Assembly: GCA_030220185.1 (NCBI GenBank)
Contig: JASPKZ010004202.1
Coordinates: forward strand, 2,712,001 to 2,776,000
Length of the DNA stretch: 64,000 bases
From: Diploptera punctata
Lineage: Eukaryota > Arthropoda > Insecta > Blattodea > Blaberidae
Direction of reading: 5' to 3'
Shown here piece by piece: positions 1 through 8,711 of this stretch (the first letter of the stretch is position 1; every line of letters starts with the position of its first letter). The notes beneath the pieces were generated by a model, which saw nothing but the letters and a program-made list of their open reading frames with translations, had not been told where the DNA came from and did not search any database. The position numbers and the translations under genes are program-made.

Positions 1-85
1 AGCAGCTACTGCAGATTTTTCTTCTACTTTCTTTTACATTTCTTGTGTGTTCTTTAGTTTTAATGGTTAAATTTTTTTTTAGAGA
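1..85 (-). mobile_element. PLE-C 3' ORF fragment, left part
   Basis: Read on the minus strand this encodes the EKSAVAAH-type stretch of a Penelope-like GIY-YIG C-terminal domain, the same as in other PLE-C copies (for example around 49,050). It continues on the opposite strand after 578, so the pair forms a fold-back whose centre has been invaded by a PLE-A fold-back. It is truncated by the window edge. Confidence 0.6.
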
Positions 86-148
86 ACTAAGGAACACATA
101 AGAATGGTACAATTAAATGTTTCTTACCTCTCCTCATATAAATCTTCT

Positions 149-196
149 AAGTAGATCGCAATTTCGAGACCGTAATGGTCTCATCTTCAGTACTAT
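149..196 (-). ncRNA. hammerhead ribozyme motif, PLE-A left arm
   Basis: On the minus strand: stem I AGUA/UACU, core CUGAAGA, an extra U, stem II GAGACC/GGUCUC, core GAAA, a short stem III (UUGCGA) and C at the cleavage position. This is the type I layout known from Penelope-like elements. Of the two arms of this fold-back, this one keeps the full core. Confidence 0.65.
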
Positions 197-461
197 CTTG
201 GCGACTGATATTATGTCGATTGGAAGAAACTCTTCTTCTTCCCTCTGTTGGTGGACCGATGAACCTCTGGATCAGGTCAGAATTTGCAGGAATTTCGAAG
301 TTCATAAGTTCATGTGAATCCGCATTCAGAAAAAAACAAAGGAAAACTTATGAACTTTGAAATTCTTGCAAATTCTGACCTGATCCAGAGGTTCATCTGT
401 CCACCAACAGAGGGAAGAAGGAGAGTTTCTTCCGATCGACATAACATCAGTTGCCAAGATA

Positions 462-512
462 GTAGTGAAGATGAGACTGTTATAGTCTCGAAATTGCAAT
501 ACTTAGAAGATT
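462..512 (+). ncRNA. decayed hammerhead motif, PLE-A right arm
   Basis: Same layout as the left arm, with stem II GAGAC/GUCUC followed by GAAA. The first core base is changed (GUGAAGA instead of CUGANGA), which should abolish cleavage. Confidence 0.5.
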
Positions 513-577
513 TATATGAGGAGATGTAGGTAACATTTGATTTTACCATAAATTAAACCTCATAGTGATTAATTCCT

Positions 578-960
578 GTAAAAGTTAAACACATAAGAAA
601 TCTAAAAAAGGAGAAACAGAAAAATCTGCAAATAGCTGCTCATGTTTGGTCAGAGAAGCGTAAAATAGATATAAACATCAAATTATTAAAAGAGTTAGAA
701 AACACAAATGAACTCACTATATGAGAGAAAAATCTACATCCAGAAGAACAACGGGAGAATAATGAATTTTGAAATTCCTGGGGAGAGAGATCAAATAAGC
801 AAGTTTTTTGGGCCACGAAAAGAGGGGGCAGGAGTCGACATCCAAGGTTGACAACTTAAAGATCACTAGTCTGTACAAGCTGACAATGTCCTACAAGAAA
901 CAACCAATAAGAGGTGTGATGACAACGGACTCAACTTACTTTCTTAAGAGATGATGTGTC
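578..960 (+). mobile_element. PLE-C 3' ORF fragment, right part
   Basis: Plus-strand reading, with small frame breaks, gives EKSA-IAAHVWSEK, INIKLLKELENTNELT and MNFEIPGERDQ. This is the GIY-YIG C-terminal domain of a Penelope-like element. It continues the arm at 1-85 and decays towards AGL exon 1. Confidence 0.65.
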
Positions 961-1098
961 CCTAACATTGTCATGCTATGTATGATTGACAACATTGTAC
1001 CATTCCTTTAGACTCCGTTAATTCCACTGTAGATCTTATTTTGGAAAGAAGATGAATTATAGAGTTTAATTGTTAATTAGAATTATTTCAAATTTCAG

Positions 1099-1242
1099 AT
1101 TCATGTAGTTGATGAAATCCGTGAATATGCAGAATGGTCAGATGATCCAACATGTGGTGTAAATTTGCACTCTGGTATCATTGCTGCAAAAAGAGCACTT
1201 AACAAACTTCATTTTGAATTAGGCTTGGGAGGCTTCTCACAG
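1099..1242 (+). CDS. AGL: AGL exon (first in window)
   Basis: 144 nt, phase 0 at both ends, between TTTCAG and GTGAGT. It encodes 48 residues starting IHVVDEIREYAEW and ending GLGGFSQ, joining in frame to VYVDQMD of the next exon. This belongs to the linker region between the transferase and glucosidase halves of AGL. Confidence 0.85.
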
Positions 1243-1517
1243 GTGAGTTAGTTTGTTCTATATATAGTATTTAATATCTGTACGGTCTGGAGTTGTAACT
1301 CACAATTTGCATACTTTACAGGAGGTTACACTAGCAATATTGGAGTTGCAGTGGCTTTTATACAAGTGTAAATTGACTCTATATAAGATGAGAGTTAATA
1401 AGTTGTACATAATATTGTTTAGTTGTTTCTTGACTCACCTCATACTTCTTAACTCCCTTGCAGACTCGAGTTTCTTCACAGCATTTGTGACATTCTCAAT
1501 GCTGTACTATGTTCACA

Positions 1518-1583
1518 CCCTCAGGGGTCCTCATCTAAGGGATATGTGGATGGCGACCACAAGGTGCCCAAGCTGAGCAAAAC
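1518..1583 (+). repeat. unclassified interspersed repeat R-X, 5' part
   Basis: It starts CCCTCAGGGGTCCTCATC and matches a second copy at 37,979-38,335. The copy resumes at 1,841 after a PLE-B2 insertion with a target duplication. See the entry at 37,979 for its short open frame. Confidence 0.6.
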
Positions 1584-1596
1584 ATTTCTTCCACTT

Positions 1597-1840
1597 GGTA
1601 ATAGAAGATTCCGGGCTATGTGGCCATGATCTATAACTGGCGTTTCTTCCAGACGTTTCTCCCTCAACTGGGCAGTCGAGTCTACAACAGGGAAGCAACA
1701 GCTGGAAGCGCTCGCCACTGAAGATGCCCTCCGCAGTTGAGGGAGAAACGTCTGGAAGAAATGCCAGTTATAGACCATGGCCACATAGCCCGGAATCTTT
1801 TATTACCATGATTACCGGCCGTGAAATCCTGCATTCCACT
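1597..1840. mobile_element. PLE-B2 short fold-back with 13-bp TSD
   Basis: A palindromic pair of PLE-B2 ends (GATTCCGGGCTATGTGG ... inverted). It is flanked by the direct repeat ATTTCTTCCACTT at 1,584-1,596 and 1,841-1,853, so it is a clean insertion into repeat R-X. The right arm carries a well-formed hammerhead motif; the left arm holds only the outer half. Confidence 0.8.
1713..1757 (+). ncRNA. minimal hammerhead ribozyme, PLE-B2
   Basis: Stem I CCA/UGG, core CUGAAGA, stem II CCCUC/GAGGG with loop CGCAGUU, then GAAACGUC. The stem III part is only the AC-GU pair with no loop, which is the minimal form reported for Penelope-like elements and thought to act as dimers. Cleavage is expected after the C of GUC. 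Confidence 0.7.
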
Positions 1841-2105
1841 ATTTCTTCCACTTACTTGTGTTTTGCACTCTTTTAACTTTACTATCTAACCTCTCTTGGT
1901 TAACTCTTGTTTTTTTCGACCCCGACGCTATTAGGGCATCCGAGGGCTAGGGAGTCTTTCCTTTCTTCCATTTCATCTTTCCTTTATTTTCTTTTCTTCT
2001 CCAGAAAAGCCTGACCAGAGGCTATAAGATGGCAGCCCATCACTAGTCTTGCCTTCCTTTGGCCAGCAACCAATCGAAGGGACTATTATTATGCTTTCAA
2101 GTCTT
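1841..2105 (+). repeat. unclassified interspersed repeat R-X, 3' part
   Basis: Continues the repeat begun at 1,518. It contains CTTTCCTTTATTTTC and a stretch matching the MAAPSLVLPSF frame of the better copy at 38,230. That frame is broken here. Confidence 0.55.
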
Positions 2106-2215
2106 ATATGAGAATTTCCTGGAAGTATGCAGGAGGGAAAATTTTCTATAGGATCGTAACAGGCCTTGGCCTAATACTTGGAAGGAAGAAGAAGAAGAAG
2201 ATTCCATGCAAGAAT
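2106..2215 (+). repeat. LINE-type 3' tail with (GAA)n
   Basis: About 110 bp ending in a GAAGAAGAAGAAG tail. The core GGCCTTGGCCTAATACTTGGAAG is also present, inverted, at 36,125-36,235, and a related piece lies at 5,235-5,335. Probably the end of a non-LTR element; no ORF remains. Confidence 0.45.
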
Positions 2216-2374
2216 TTAATTTCTGTAGCTTGGATTCTGCTCAATATCTTCTTTGTATATGTACAAGTCTCGGCTGTATGTGTTAGAGAAATAAGTTTAT
2301 ACATTGCCATTTTAATCTTTATTCCAGATTAATTGTTTAGTTACTCTTGACGAGTGTGATTGTGTTTTGTTTAG

Positions 2375-2577
2375 GTATATGTGGATCAAATGGACACAGA
2401 CATAGTAGCAGTAACTCGCCACTGTCCGGAAACACATCAGTCTGTAGTTCTTGTGGCCTACACGGCATTCTCACATCCTGATCCCTACTACAAAAGAGGT
2501 TATGTTAAACCCCTGAGAGTTGAAGGAACTGTGGATGAAATCATCTTGGAAGCTACACTTTTACATAAAAATGCTAA
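2375..2577 (+). CDS. AGL: AGL exon
   Basis: 203 nt, from TTTAG acceptor to AA|GTAAGT donor, ending with 2 nt of a split Lys codon. It encodes VYVDQMDTDIVAVTRHCPET onward to ATLLHKNAK. The opening VYVDQ-D-DIVAVTRH block is strongly conserved in animal AGL. Confidence 0.93.
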
Positions 2578-2916
2578 GTAAGTCCTATTTATTTACATAT
2601 TGTTAATATGCTACAATTTAGAAAGTTGTGGGATTGAGTTCCAAAGGGGTCACAATTTTTTAACCAGGTTAAAACTTCTCGTGACATTATAGTCTGGTAT
2701 TGATTCAGCATCTTTATCTCTACCGAGCTAAGTTTCAGTTGTAAACAAACCAGATTATGACTGCAGTTTCATTGCCCAAATAATGGTTTTACTTTTAAGA
2801 GTGTAAGGAAATATGGTTTGCTCTCTAACACTCAAACTAAAGAAAATAATAAAAAACATATATTATCTAGCACATGTCTATTTAAGTTATATAAGAGAAT
2901 CTTAAAATATTTTCTT

Positions 2917-3079
2917 GTAAGCTCATGTTTCCCTTAACAGAGATTTAGGCGCTCTCCCCCTACAGGGAAGAATTTGAACCATACTAATTTAGTTACACTT
3001 ATTTTCGTATAGATGTCATTTGAGTGGTCTGTGGTCAGCGTTCCGCCTCATACTGACATCTAGGAAACCAAGGTAGTAC
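2917..3079 (-). mobile_element. SINE-C, 3' fragment
   Basis: Matches the last ~165 bp of the full SINE-C at 40,436-40,839 in inverse orientation (TCATGTTTCCCTTAACAGAG ... ACCAAGGTAGTAC). The tRNA-like head is missing, so the copy is truncated. Confidence 0.75.
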
Positions 3080-3084
3080 TGGGT

Positions 3085-3405
3085 TTTGATTCAATTGGTC
3101 CAAAAAAATTTAATTGAATCAAAAGCCAGTCTAATTAAACAAATAGACAAACAAAAGGAACTCACGGTTTGGGAAAAGATCCACATTAAAAAAAAACAAA
3201 GGAAAACTTATGAACTTCGAAATTCTTGCAAATTTTGACCTGATCCAGAGGTTCATTCGTCCACCAACAGAGGGAAGAAGAAGAGTTTCTTTCGATCGAC
3301 ATAACATCAGTCGCCAAAAAAGTACTGAAGATGAGACCGTTATGGTCTCGAAATCACGATCACTTAGATGATTTAATGAGGAGAGGTAAGAAACATTTAA
3401 TTTTA
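3085..3405 (+). mobile_element. PLE-A single 3' arm
   Basis: A single-orientation PLE-A end, carrying KQKELTVWEKIHI, MNFEILANFDLIQRF and PPTEGRRR, then a hammerhead motif and ATGAGGAGAGG. It sits about 75 bp upstream of the next AGL exon. Confidence 0.75.
3319..3367 (+). ncRNA. hammerhead-like motif, PLE-A
   Basis: Core CUGAAGA, bulged U, stem II GAGACC/GGUCUC, GAAA, stem III AUC/GAU, then C. Stem I has a mismatch next to the core (AGUA against ACUU), so activity is doubtful. Confidence 0.55.
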
Positions 3406-3481
3406 CCATGGATGAATGTTGTTTATTTGAAATGTGATGTGCTACTTTTTGCTTTTATTAGTTTTAATTTTTATATTACAG

Positions 3482-3685
3482 ATCTGGAGGTCCTCGTTTT
3501 GCAAGACCTGATGGATTTTCAAAAAATCACAAGTATATTAACGGTTTTGAAGATTATGAAGCAGAGGTTAGGGAACATGTACAGGTGTATGAGTCTGATG
3601 TCTTGGAACAAGGGGAATCTGGAGATCCAAATGTTACACAACTCAATTTTGTTAACTTTCAACCTGGATCAGTGGTAGCTGTTAG
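3482..3685 (+). CDS. AGL: AGL exon
   Basis: 204 nt, from TATTACAG to AG|GTGAGC; 1 nt completes the split Lys and 2 nt are left over at the end. It encodes SGGPRFARPDGFSKNHKYIN through NFQPGSVVAV. The stretch LNFVNFQPGSVVAVR aligns with the family's LSPGSV region. Confidence 0.93.
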
Positions 3686-3794
3686 GTGAGCTTCATTAAT
3701 TAATCAATTAATTTAATTCTTATAGAGGATTGATTCTGATCTCTATGGACAATTTTATTACTAATCTGAACTTGAGAAAACTTGCATCTCCTTC

Positions 3795-3900
3795 AAGGTG
3801 TAATTCTGTTTGACAACCTTCTAAAAATATATAAAACTATTATTCTATCACTTGTATTATATGGATGCGAAACATGGACTCTTACTTTAACACTTTGAGT
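3795..3900 (+). pseudogene. non-LTR RT fragment
   Basis: Translates as KIYKTIILSLVLYGCETWTL, the connection segment after the RT palm in RTE/jockey-type LINEs. The same segment, longer, lies at 6,340-6,430. Confidence 0.7.
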
Positions 3901-4024
3901 CCAGCGGTGGTACTAGTATCACAGCATTTAAATGACACTGAAGCTGGAGAAAATTAAATCTCGGCATGCCTGTGCCGGTGGATTTACAGGGGTGTTTTCT
4001 GGTTCAGAAAAACATCCCTATACA

Positions 4025-4145
4025 TCTTGAGTCGTGAAAACAGCTGAGGATGACGACAACGTGTTGCCGATACTGCAGTGCTGTGTTTAAAAGAACATAG
4101 AAGTATGAGGTAAGAAGAAATCACGATTTATTTAATTATAACTAA
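4025..4145 (+). mobile_element. PLE-F 3' end
   Basis: Right-arm type PLE-F end: GTCGTGAAAACAGCTGAGG, the variant hammerhead-like motif, GTGTTTAAA, ATAGAAGTATGAGGTAAG and the CACGATTTATTTAATT flank. Only the terminal ~120 bp remain. Confidence 0.65.
4032..4085 (+). ncRNA. hammerhead-like motif, PLE-F variant (GAUA core)
   Basis: Stem I ACAG/CUGU, core CUGAGGA, a stem II region, then GAUA in place of GAAA, a palindromic ACUGCAGU stem III and G where the cleavable base should be. The same departures recur in several PLE-F copies. Confidence 0.45.
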
Positions 4146-4183
4146 GGAAATAATAATTTGAAAATTGATGAAACTGTGTACAG

Positions 4184-4425
4184 GGTGTCTCTTCATTCAC
4201 GAGTAAATTCTGCACTGAGCAAACTGCGGAGTCAGGTAGCTACATTCAAAACAAAAACAGTTCCAGCTCATGCAGAACTTGAAGAAATTGTTTCTCGTTT
4301 ATCTCTTGAGGATTTGAATCGAGCGCTGTACCGATGCGAGGAAGAGGAAAGAGATGAAAGCAAGGGGGCCTGTGGTGCATATAATATACCTGGATTTGGT
4401 TCTATGGTTTATTGTGGTCTACAAG
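4184..4425 (+). CDS. AGL: AGL exon
   Basis: 242 nt, from TGTACAG to AAG|GTATGT. It encodes the residues from VSLHSRVNSALSKLR to NIPGFGSMVYCGLQG. The RCEEEERDE...YNIPGFG block corresponds to the family's RCE-EE ... YDIPNW segment. Confidence 0.93.
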
Positions 4426-4654
4426 GTATGTAGATTCAATAGTTCAATTGGCCTAGCTTTAGTCCCTAAATATATATTTGAAGGGATCGGGATCAGAAAG
4501 TCATATGTTGCATGACATTGAAACTGAGATATAAGACTTTCTAAACCAAAAAAAAATCAATGAAACAGATGAAATACTGTGCCATCTGTTGAGAAAACTT
4601 GACAGGACTTGAACAGTGAAAAGAATGATTGCTCCGAGCATAAAAATCAAGAAT

Positions 4655-4761
4655 TATGAGGTAAGTCAAAATAATCAACTCATTAATAATTCAAAGAAAC
4701 CTCGTAGTGTTATGTAGATAAAATTTTAATCACTCACCTCATATAGTGTTATTTCCTACAT
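4655..4761. repeat. PLE terminal hairpin remnants
   Basis: Contains ATGAGGTAAGTC, AACCTCGTAGTGTTA and ACTCACCTCATATAGTGTTATTTCC, which are stacked PLE termini without coding sequence. The last of them ends at the SINE-A insertion site. Confidence 0.5.
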
Positions 4762-5090
4762 CCATAGTAATTCTGCCCAAAGGTCCTTCACTGCAATCAT
4801 AGCTTTTCATGCTATGCTTGCAGCTTTACTAGGGAATTGTAGGTGTGGTAGCTTCCCATTGCTTTCCACACCGGTGAAAGATGATGACGATGATAATAAG
4901 GATGATGATGACCATATGATTTTGGGGACCTTTTGGGCCTTAAAGTTTTCTTGACATTTGTCTTACAGGTGAGGAAACGCCCCGATAAAAACCTCACCCA
5001 TAAAAACTGCCCCGACCGGGGATCGAACCCGGGCTCGCTGCGTGACAAGGCAGTATGCTACCTCGAGACCACAGCGGTGGACTTCCTACA
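4762..5090 (-). mobile_element. SINE-A (tRNA-derived), full length
   Basis: Read on the minus strand: a tRNA-like head with box A-like TGGTCTCGAGGTAG and box B GGGTTCGATCCC, then a body containing AAGACAAATGTCAAGAAAAC and a 3' end CAGAATTACTATGGAT. Direct repeats TTCCTACAT flank it (4,753-4,761 and 5,093-5,101, within a base or two). Mobilised in trans by a LINE. Confidence 0.85.
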
Positions 5091-5229
5091 TATAATTAAT
5101 AATAATTTGAAGTCTGAAAAACCTTATATATCACTGTTGCTTGAGTCTCTCATATATTTAGTTGAATGCTAATTTATTAATATAACCTGTATAAAATCTC
5201 TTTGATGGTGTAATATGTATACGAGTTCT

Positions 5230-5340
5230 TGACGAGTTCTTGTGGCCTGTTACGGTCTCAAAGAGGAATTTTCCATCCAGCGCTTTTTTGGACGTCCCAG
5301 CGATCTTTTGCCTTGGGGGCAGTAGCAAAGTATGGCTTTT
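5230..5340 (-). repeat. LINE-type tail fragment
   Basis: Contains TGGCCTGTTACGGTC, AGGAATTTTCCATCCAGCG and GGACGTCCCAGCGATCTT, which resemble the piece at 36,150-36,220. No ORF remains. Confidence 0.4.
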
Positions 5341-5486
5341 GGAATTCTATGAGACGGCATTCGTTGAAGATGGGCTTTCCAGTTATTCTGGTAGTTTTGT
5401 ATATGGTGAAGAATGGGTTAATTTTGGTACATTTGCTTTCAAGTCTCAAACAAGACAATTTAATAAATTATAAAATTCTTTTCTAG

Positions 5487-5576
5487 GGTTCCTATCTCTT
5501 TTGAGCAATATTCGTCCGAATAATGATCTTGGTCATCCAATGTGCAACAACCTACGCCAAGGAAACTGGATGATAG
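5487..5576 (+). CDS. AGL: AGL exon
   Basis: 90 nt, from TTCTAG to ATAG|GTAAGT. It encodes [20 protein letters not shown] and [10 protein letters not shown], matching the conserved IRP-NDLGHP-CNNLR-G-WMI block of AGL. An 11.8-kb intron follows, the longest in the window. Confidence 0.95.
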
Positions 5577-5953
5577 GTAAGTAAATTTGTTAATATAATA
5601 ATTTGGGAATTTTTACATTTTGAGGTTTTCTTAACAAGAATCAAATGAATCGTGAATTCTTCTTACCTCATACGTCTTGGTCATAAATTTTTGTGTTAAA
5701 ATCTTAATTTTTTCTTTGCCATTTGATTACAATAATTTAGTTGTGTACCTTAATATACTAATTTCAATCATAGTAACAGCTTTAGCTTCTTAATATTAAT
5801 TTAATAAATAATACTTTAGCTATGTGGAGTCCCTTGATGTCTTCTTAATGTAGAAGCCATTCATTGTGTATTTGTGAACGATGGTTCATTGCATTTGAAT
5901 GTGGGACCAAGACAGTAAGGTAAAGGAAGGATTTATGCTTGGATGGGAAGGAA

Positions 5954-6027
5954 GCCTGAATTAGCTCAATGGTTAAGAGCATCAGCATGGAAAGCTGAAG
6001 GTTCGGGGTTTGATTCCTAGTTCAGGC
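5954..6027 (+). repeat. tRNA-like repeat unit (GGA anticodon)
   Basis: A 74-nt cloverleaf: acceptor GCCTGAA/TTCAGGC, D-arm AGCTCAATGGTTAAGAGC, anticodon stem TCAGC/GCTGA with loop ATGGAAA, and T-arm GGTTTGATTCC. The anticodon would be GGA (Ser), but there is no long variable arm. It is followed by the TTTTTCTCTTTCCCATTTGATT flank shared with other copies, so it is probably a repeat and not a working tRNA gene. Confidence 0.6.
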
Positions 6028-6119
6028 ATACATTTTTCTCTTTCCCATTTGATTAAACTTAAGCTAATTAGGCAAATATGATATTGATGATAATGATGGA
6101 AGTAAATATCAATAAACTA

Positions 6120-6765
6120 AATATATGGTCACATACAAAAATACATTATATAATGGAAATGGACAGCTAATGACAAATGAGGGAAATTTTGAGGAAGTGA
6201 CTGAATTCAAATACCTAGGAACAATAATCACAAATAGGAATGAGATGCACAAAGAAATTAAACACAGGCTCAATTCTGGAAATGCATGCTATTATGCATT
6301 ACAGAGACTTTTGATGTCCCAACTCCTTTCAAAAAAATGTTGAACTGAAAATATATAAAACTATTATTCTACCAGTTATATTATATGGGTGCGAAACATG
6401 GACTCTTACTTTAAGGGAGGAAAGGAGATTACAAGTATTTGAGAATAAAGTGCTTAGGAAAATTTTTGGACCAAAGAGAGATGAACAGATAGGTGAATGG
6501 AGAAGACTACATAACAATGAACTACATGGTCTTTATAGGAAGCCAGATATAATAAGAACAGTTAAGTCTCATAGACTGCGATGGGCAGGACATGTTGCAC
6601 ATATGGGGAATAAAAGACTTGCATGGAAGCTTCTTGTAGGAAAGCCAGAGGGAAAATGCCCAGTTGGTAGACCAAGAATGAGGTGGGAGAATAACATTAA
6701 CTGTGATTTATGTCTGTGCGGCCATGAACATACGGGTTCGGTAGTGCCAGTGAGTAAGTAAGTAT
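6120..6765 (+). pseudogene. non-LTR retrotransposon, RT C-terminal part
   Basis: Broken ORFs give FKYLGTIITNRNEMHKEIKH, KTIILPVILYGCETWTLTLR and then LRWAGHVAHMGNKRLAWKLL with GKPEGKCPVGRPRMRWENNI. This is the region after the RT catalytic core of RTE/jockey-like LINEs. It has a frameshift near 6,340 and a 3' tail of GTAAGTAAGTA repeats. The copy is 5'-truncated and inactive. Confidence 0.85.
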
Positions 6766-6770
6766 GATAA

Positions 6771-6955
6771 TGATGGCCCGATGATGTTCGGGGACCATTT
6801 GGGCCTTAAAGTTTCCTGACATTTGTCTTACAGGTGTGGAAAAACCCCAAAAAACCTCACCCAAGAAACTTGTCCCGACCGGGGATTGAACCTGGGCTTG
6901 CTGCGTGACAAGGCAGCACACTACCTCGAGACCACAGCGGTGGACTTCGGCTCCA
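6771..6955 (-). mobile_element. SINE-A, 3'-truncated
   Basis: The minus strand carries CCGCTGTGGTCTCGAGGTAG, box B and AAGACAAATGTCAGGAAAC, ending early in GATGATGGCCCGATGATG. It inserted directly after the LINE tail at 6,765. Confidence 0.8.
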
Positions 6956-7146
6956 TATATAAAATGTTAATATTTATCCTGTAATAATAGCCAGTTAGTA
7001 GGCCTTTCACGCCATGGAGTAGTAATGTACCCCATACGTCTCACTTGGAAACACGAGTGTTTGCTAATGGGATTTTTTTAAGTTATTTTAGTTATGCATA
7101 TTTAGCTACAGATGTCACTGAGTGACATGTGTTAGCCTCAATGAGA

Positions 7147-7220
7147 TACCTCAAATAGTGTAATGGTTAGCACACTAGTATACAGAGATAGAGGTTTCAG
7201 GTTCAAATCCCGATTCTGGC
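7147..7220 (+). repeat. tRNA-like repeat unit
   Basis: Contains TAGTGTAATGGTTAGCACAC (D-arm), a T-arm GGTTCAAATCC and a GATTCTGGC 3' acceptor. The anticodon arm is degenerate. A poly(T) run follows, as in the other units. Confidence 0.45.
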
Positions 7221-7600
7221 ATTCATTTTTTTTTTTCAAAAATAATAATTGTCCATCATTACAATTGTTAAAATTGAAATAATACATCAAAATATTTTAG
7301 GTTTGATTCGATCAACAGCATAACACCATCTGAAATTTTCTTAAATAAAATTAAGTCATTAATTTCAAAACACTTCAGTTTTATACACTTAACCATGTAT
7401 TGATCTGATACTTTTTTATTCAGAGTTCCACATTATTTTCAGGATAAGGTTTTATTGTCCTGAAAATTTAGTCAAGTTGAGGAAGAAAAAGTTGCCATAG
7501 ATTGCAGCTTGAAATGTGGTGAGTGGTAGTTGTTGACAAGTAGCACTGCGTTCACGAGGTGTAGAACACACTGTAGCAGTTGGTAATTAATATAATAAAC

Positions 7601-8693
7601 GTATTCACGTAGACTTTCACGGCCGGAGTTGCTATGATGATCTTGAAGAAGATTTTCGGCTGTAGGCCGTGGTCGTGAGGCTTGTAGTTCCCCGACGTTT
7701 CGCCAGAGACTGCGTCTGGCATCCTCGAGGGTTGTCTTGAGACTGGCAATTCTGTCCGCTGTCTGTCTTATTTATACGTTCACCGCGATGTGTTCGTAAA
7801 TTGTATCTGCCTTCTGATTGGTCAGCGTTAGGGACTTCCATTGCTCCAATGAGATTGCTGTTTGATGGTCTAGTCGACTGTACGTTATATCTGCCTTCTG
7901 ATTGGTCAGCGGTAGGGACTTCCATTGTTCCACTGAAATTGCTGTTTGATAGTCTAGTCGACTGTGCATGTAGAGGTTTACATTTTGCGTTTTTTAGAAC
8001 TGGTATCCATACTTTGTTGACTTTTAATGATTCTTCTTTTCTGTTGAAACTGTTTTTATATTTGAATATTTCGATGGCTTCTCGTTGTAGACGGGTAAAA
8101 TAGTGTGTGCAGTTAGATAATATGTCTGTATTCTGGTATTGTACCCTGTGGGCAGAACACTCTTTACTCGATGGCCACAGGGTACAATACCAGAATACAG
8201 ACATATTATCTAACTGCACGCACTATTTTACCCGTCTACAACGAGAAGCCATCGAAATATTCAAATATAAAAACAGTTTCAACAGAAAAGAAGAATCATT
8301 AAAAGTCAACAAAGTATGGATACCAGTTCTAAAAAACGCAAAATGTAAACCTCTACATGCACAGTCAACTAGACTATCAAACAGCAATTTCAGTGGAACA
8401 ATGGAAGTCTCTACCGCTGACCAATCAGAAGGCAGATATAACGTACAATTGACTAGACCATCAAACAGCAATCTCATTGGAGCAATGGAAGTCCCTAACG
8501 CTGACCAATCAGAAGGCAGATACAACTTACGAACACATCGCGGTGAATGTATAAATAAGACAGACAGCAGACAGAATTGCCACTCTCAAGACAACCCTTG
8601 AGGATGCCAGACGCAGTCTCTGGTGAAACGTCGGGGAACTACAAGCCTCACGACCACGGCCTACAGCCCGAAAATCTTCTTCAAGATCATCAT
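7601..8693. mobile_element. PLE-B fold-back, ~1.1-kb near-perfect palindrome
   Basis: Two arms of about 530 bp face each other around 8,157 (CCTGTGG ... CCACAGG). Each encodes a PLE C-terminal ORF tail: THYFTRLQREAIEIFKYKNS, NKVWIPVLKNAKCKPLHAQS and two TMEV(P/S)TADQSEGRYN repeats. The left-arm frame is 195 codons on the minus strand (8,219-7,632). Each arm ends in a decayed hammerhead motif (GATGCCAGACGCAGTCTCTGG, GAAACGTC). The direct repeat AATATAATAAAC at 7,589-7,600 and 8,694-8,705 marks a target duplication. Confidence 0.85.
8594..8640 (+). ncRNA. decayed hammerhead motif, PLE-B
   Basis: Stem I CCC/GGG, UUGAGGA in place of CUGANGA, stem II CCAGA/UCUGG, then GAAACGUC. The first core base is U in every PLE-B copy here, so the subfamily was probably already weakened or uses a variant core. 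Confidence 0.5.
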
Positions 8694-8711
8694 AATATAA
8701 TAAACATTTGT

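Larger units (their letters stand above)
105..572. mobile_element. PLE-A fold-back (inverted pair of 3' ends)
   Basis: Two oppositely oriented copies of a PLE 3' end meet near 315. Each arm encodes the tail of the GIY-YIG ORF (FEI-AN-DLIQRF, then PPTEGRRRVSSDRHN), followed by a hammerhead-like motif and the ATGAGGAG end. The right arm ends in AACCTCATAGTGATTAATTCCT; the left arm has lost that outer terminus. The element lies inside PLE-C sequence. No complete ORF remains, so it is a non-autonomous relic. Confidence 0.75.

Noticed and set aside
1..560. Part of the host gene upstream of exon 1
   Set aside because: All open frames here match PLE tails repeated at 3,085 and 38,790; no AGL exon was found before 1,099.
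5229..5486. Coding exon extending the AGL exon at 5,487 upstream
   Set aside because: The 77-85-codon frames overlap a LINE-type tail and do not match AGL; the acceptor TTCTAG at 5,486 gives the right phase.
7801..8103. 100-codon frames on both strands of the palindrome (7,801-8,103 and 8,223-8,525) as genes
   Set aside because: They are antisense shadows of the PLE-B ORF arms.
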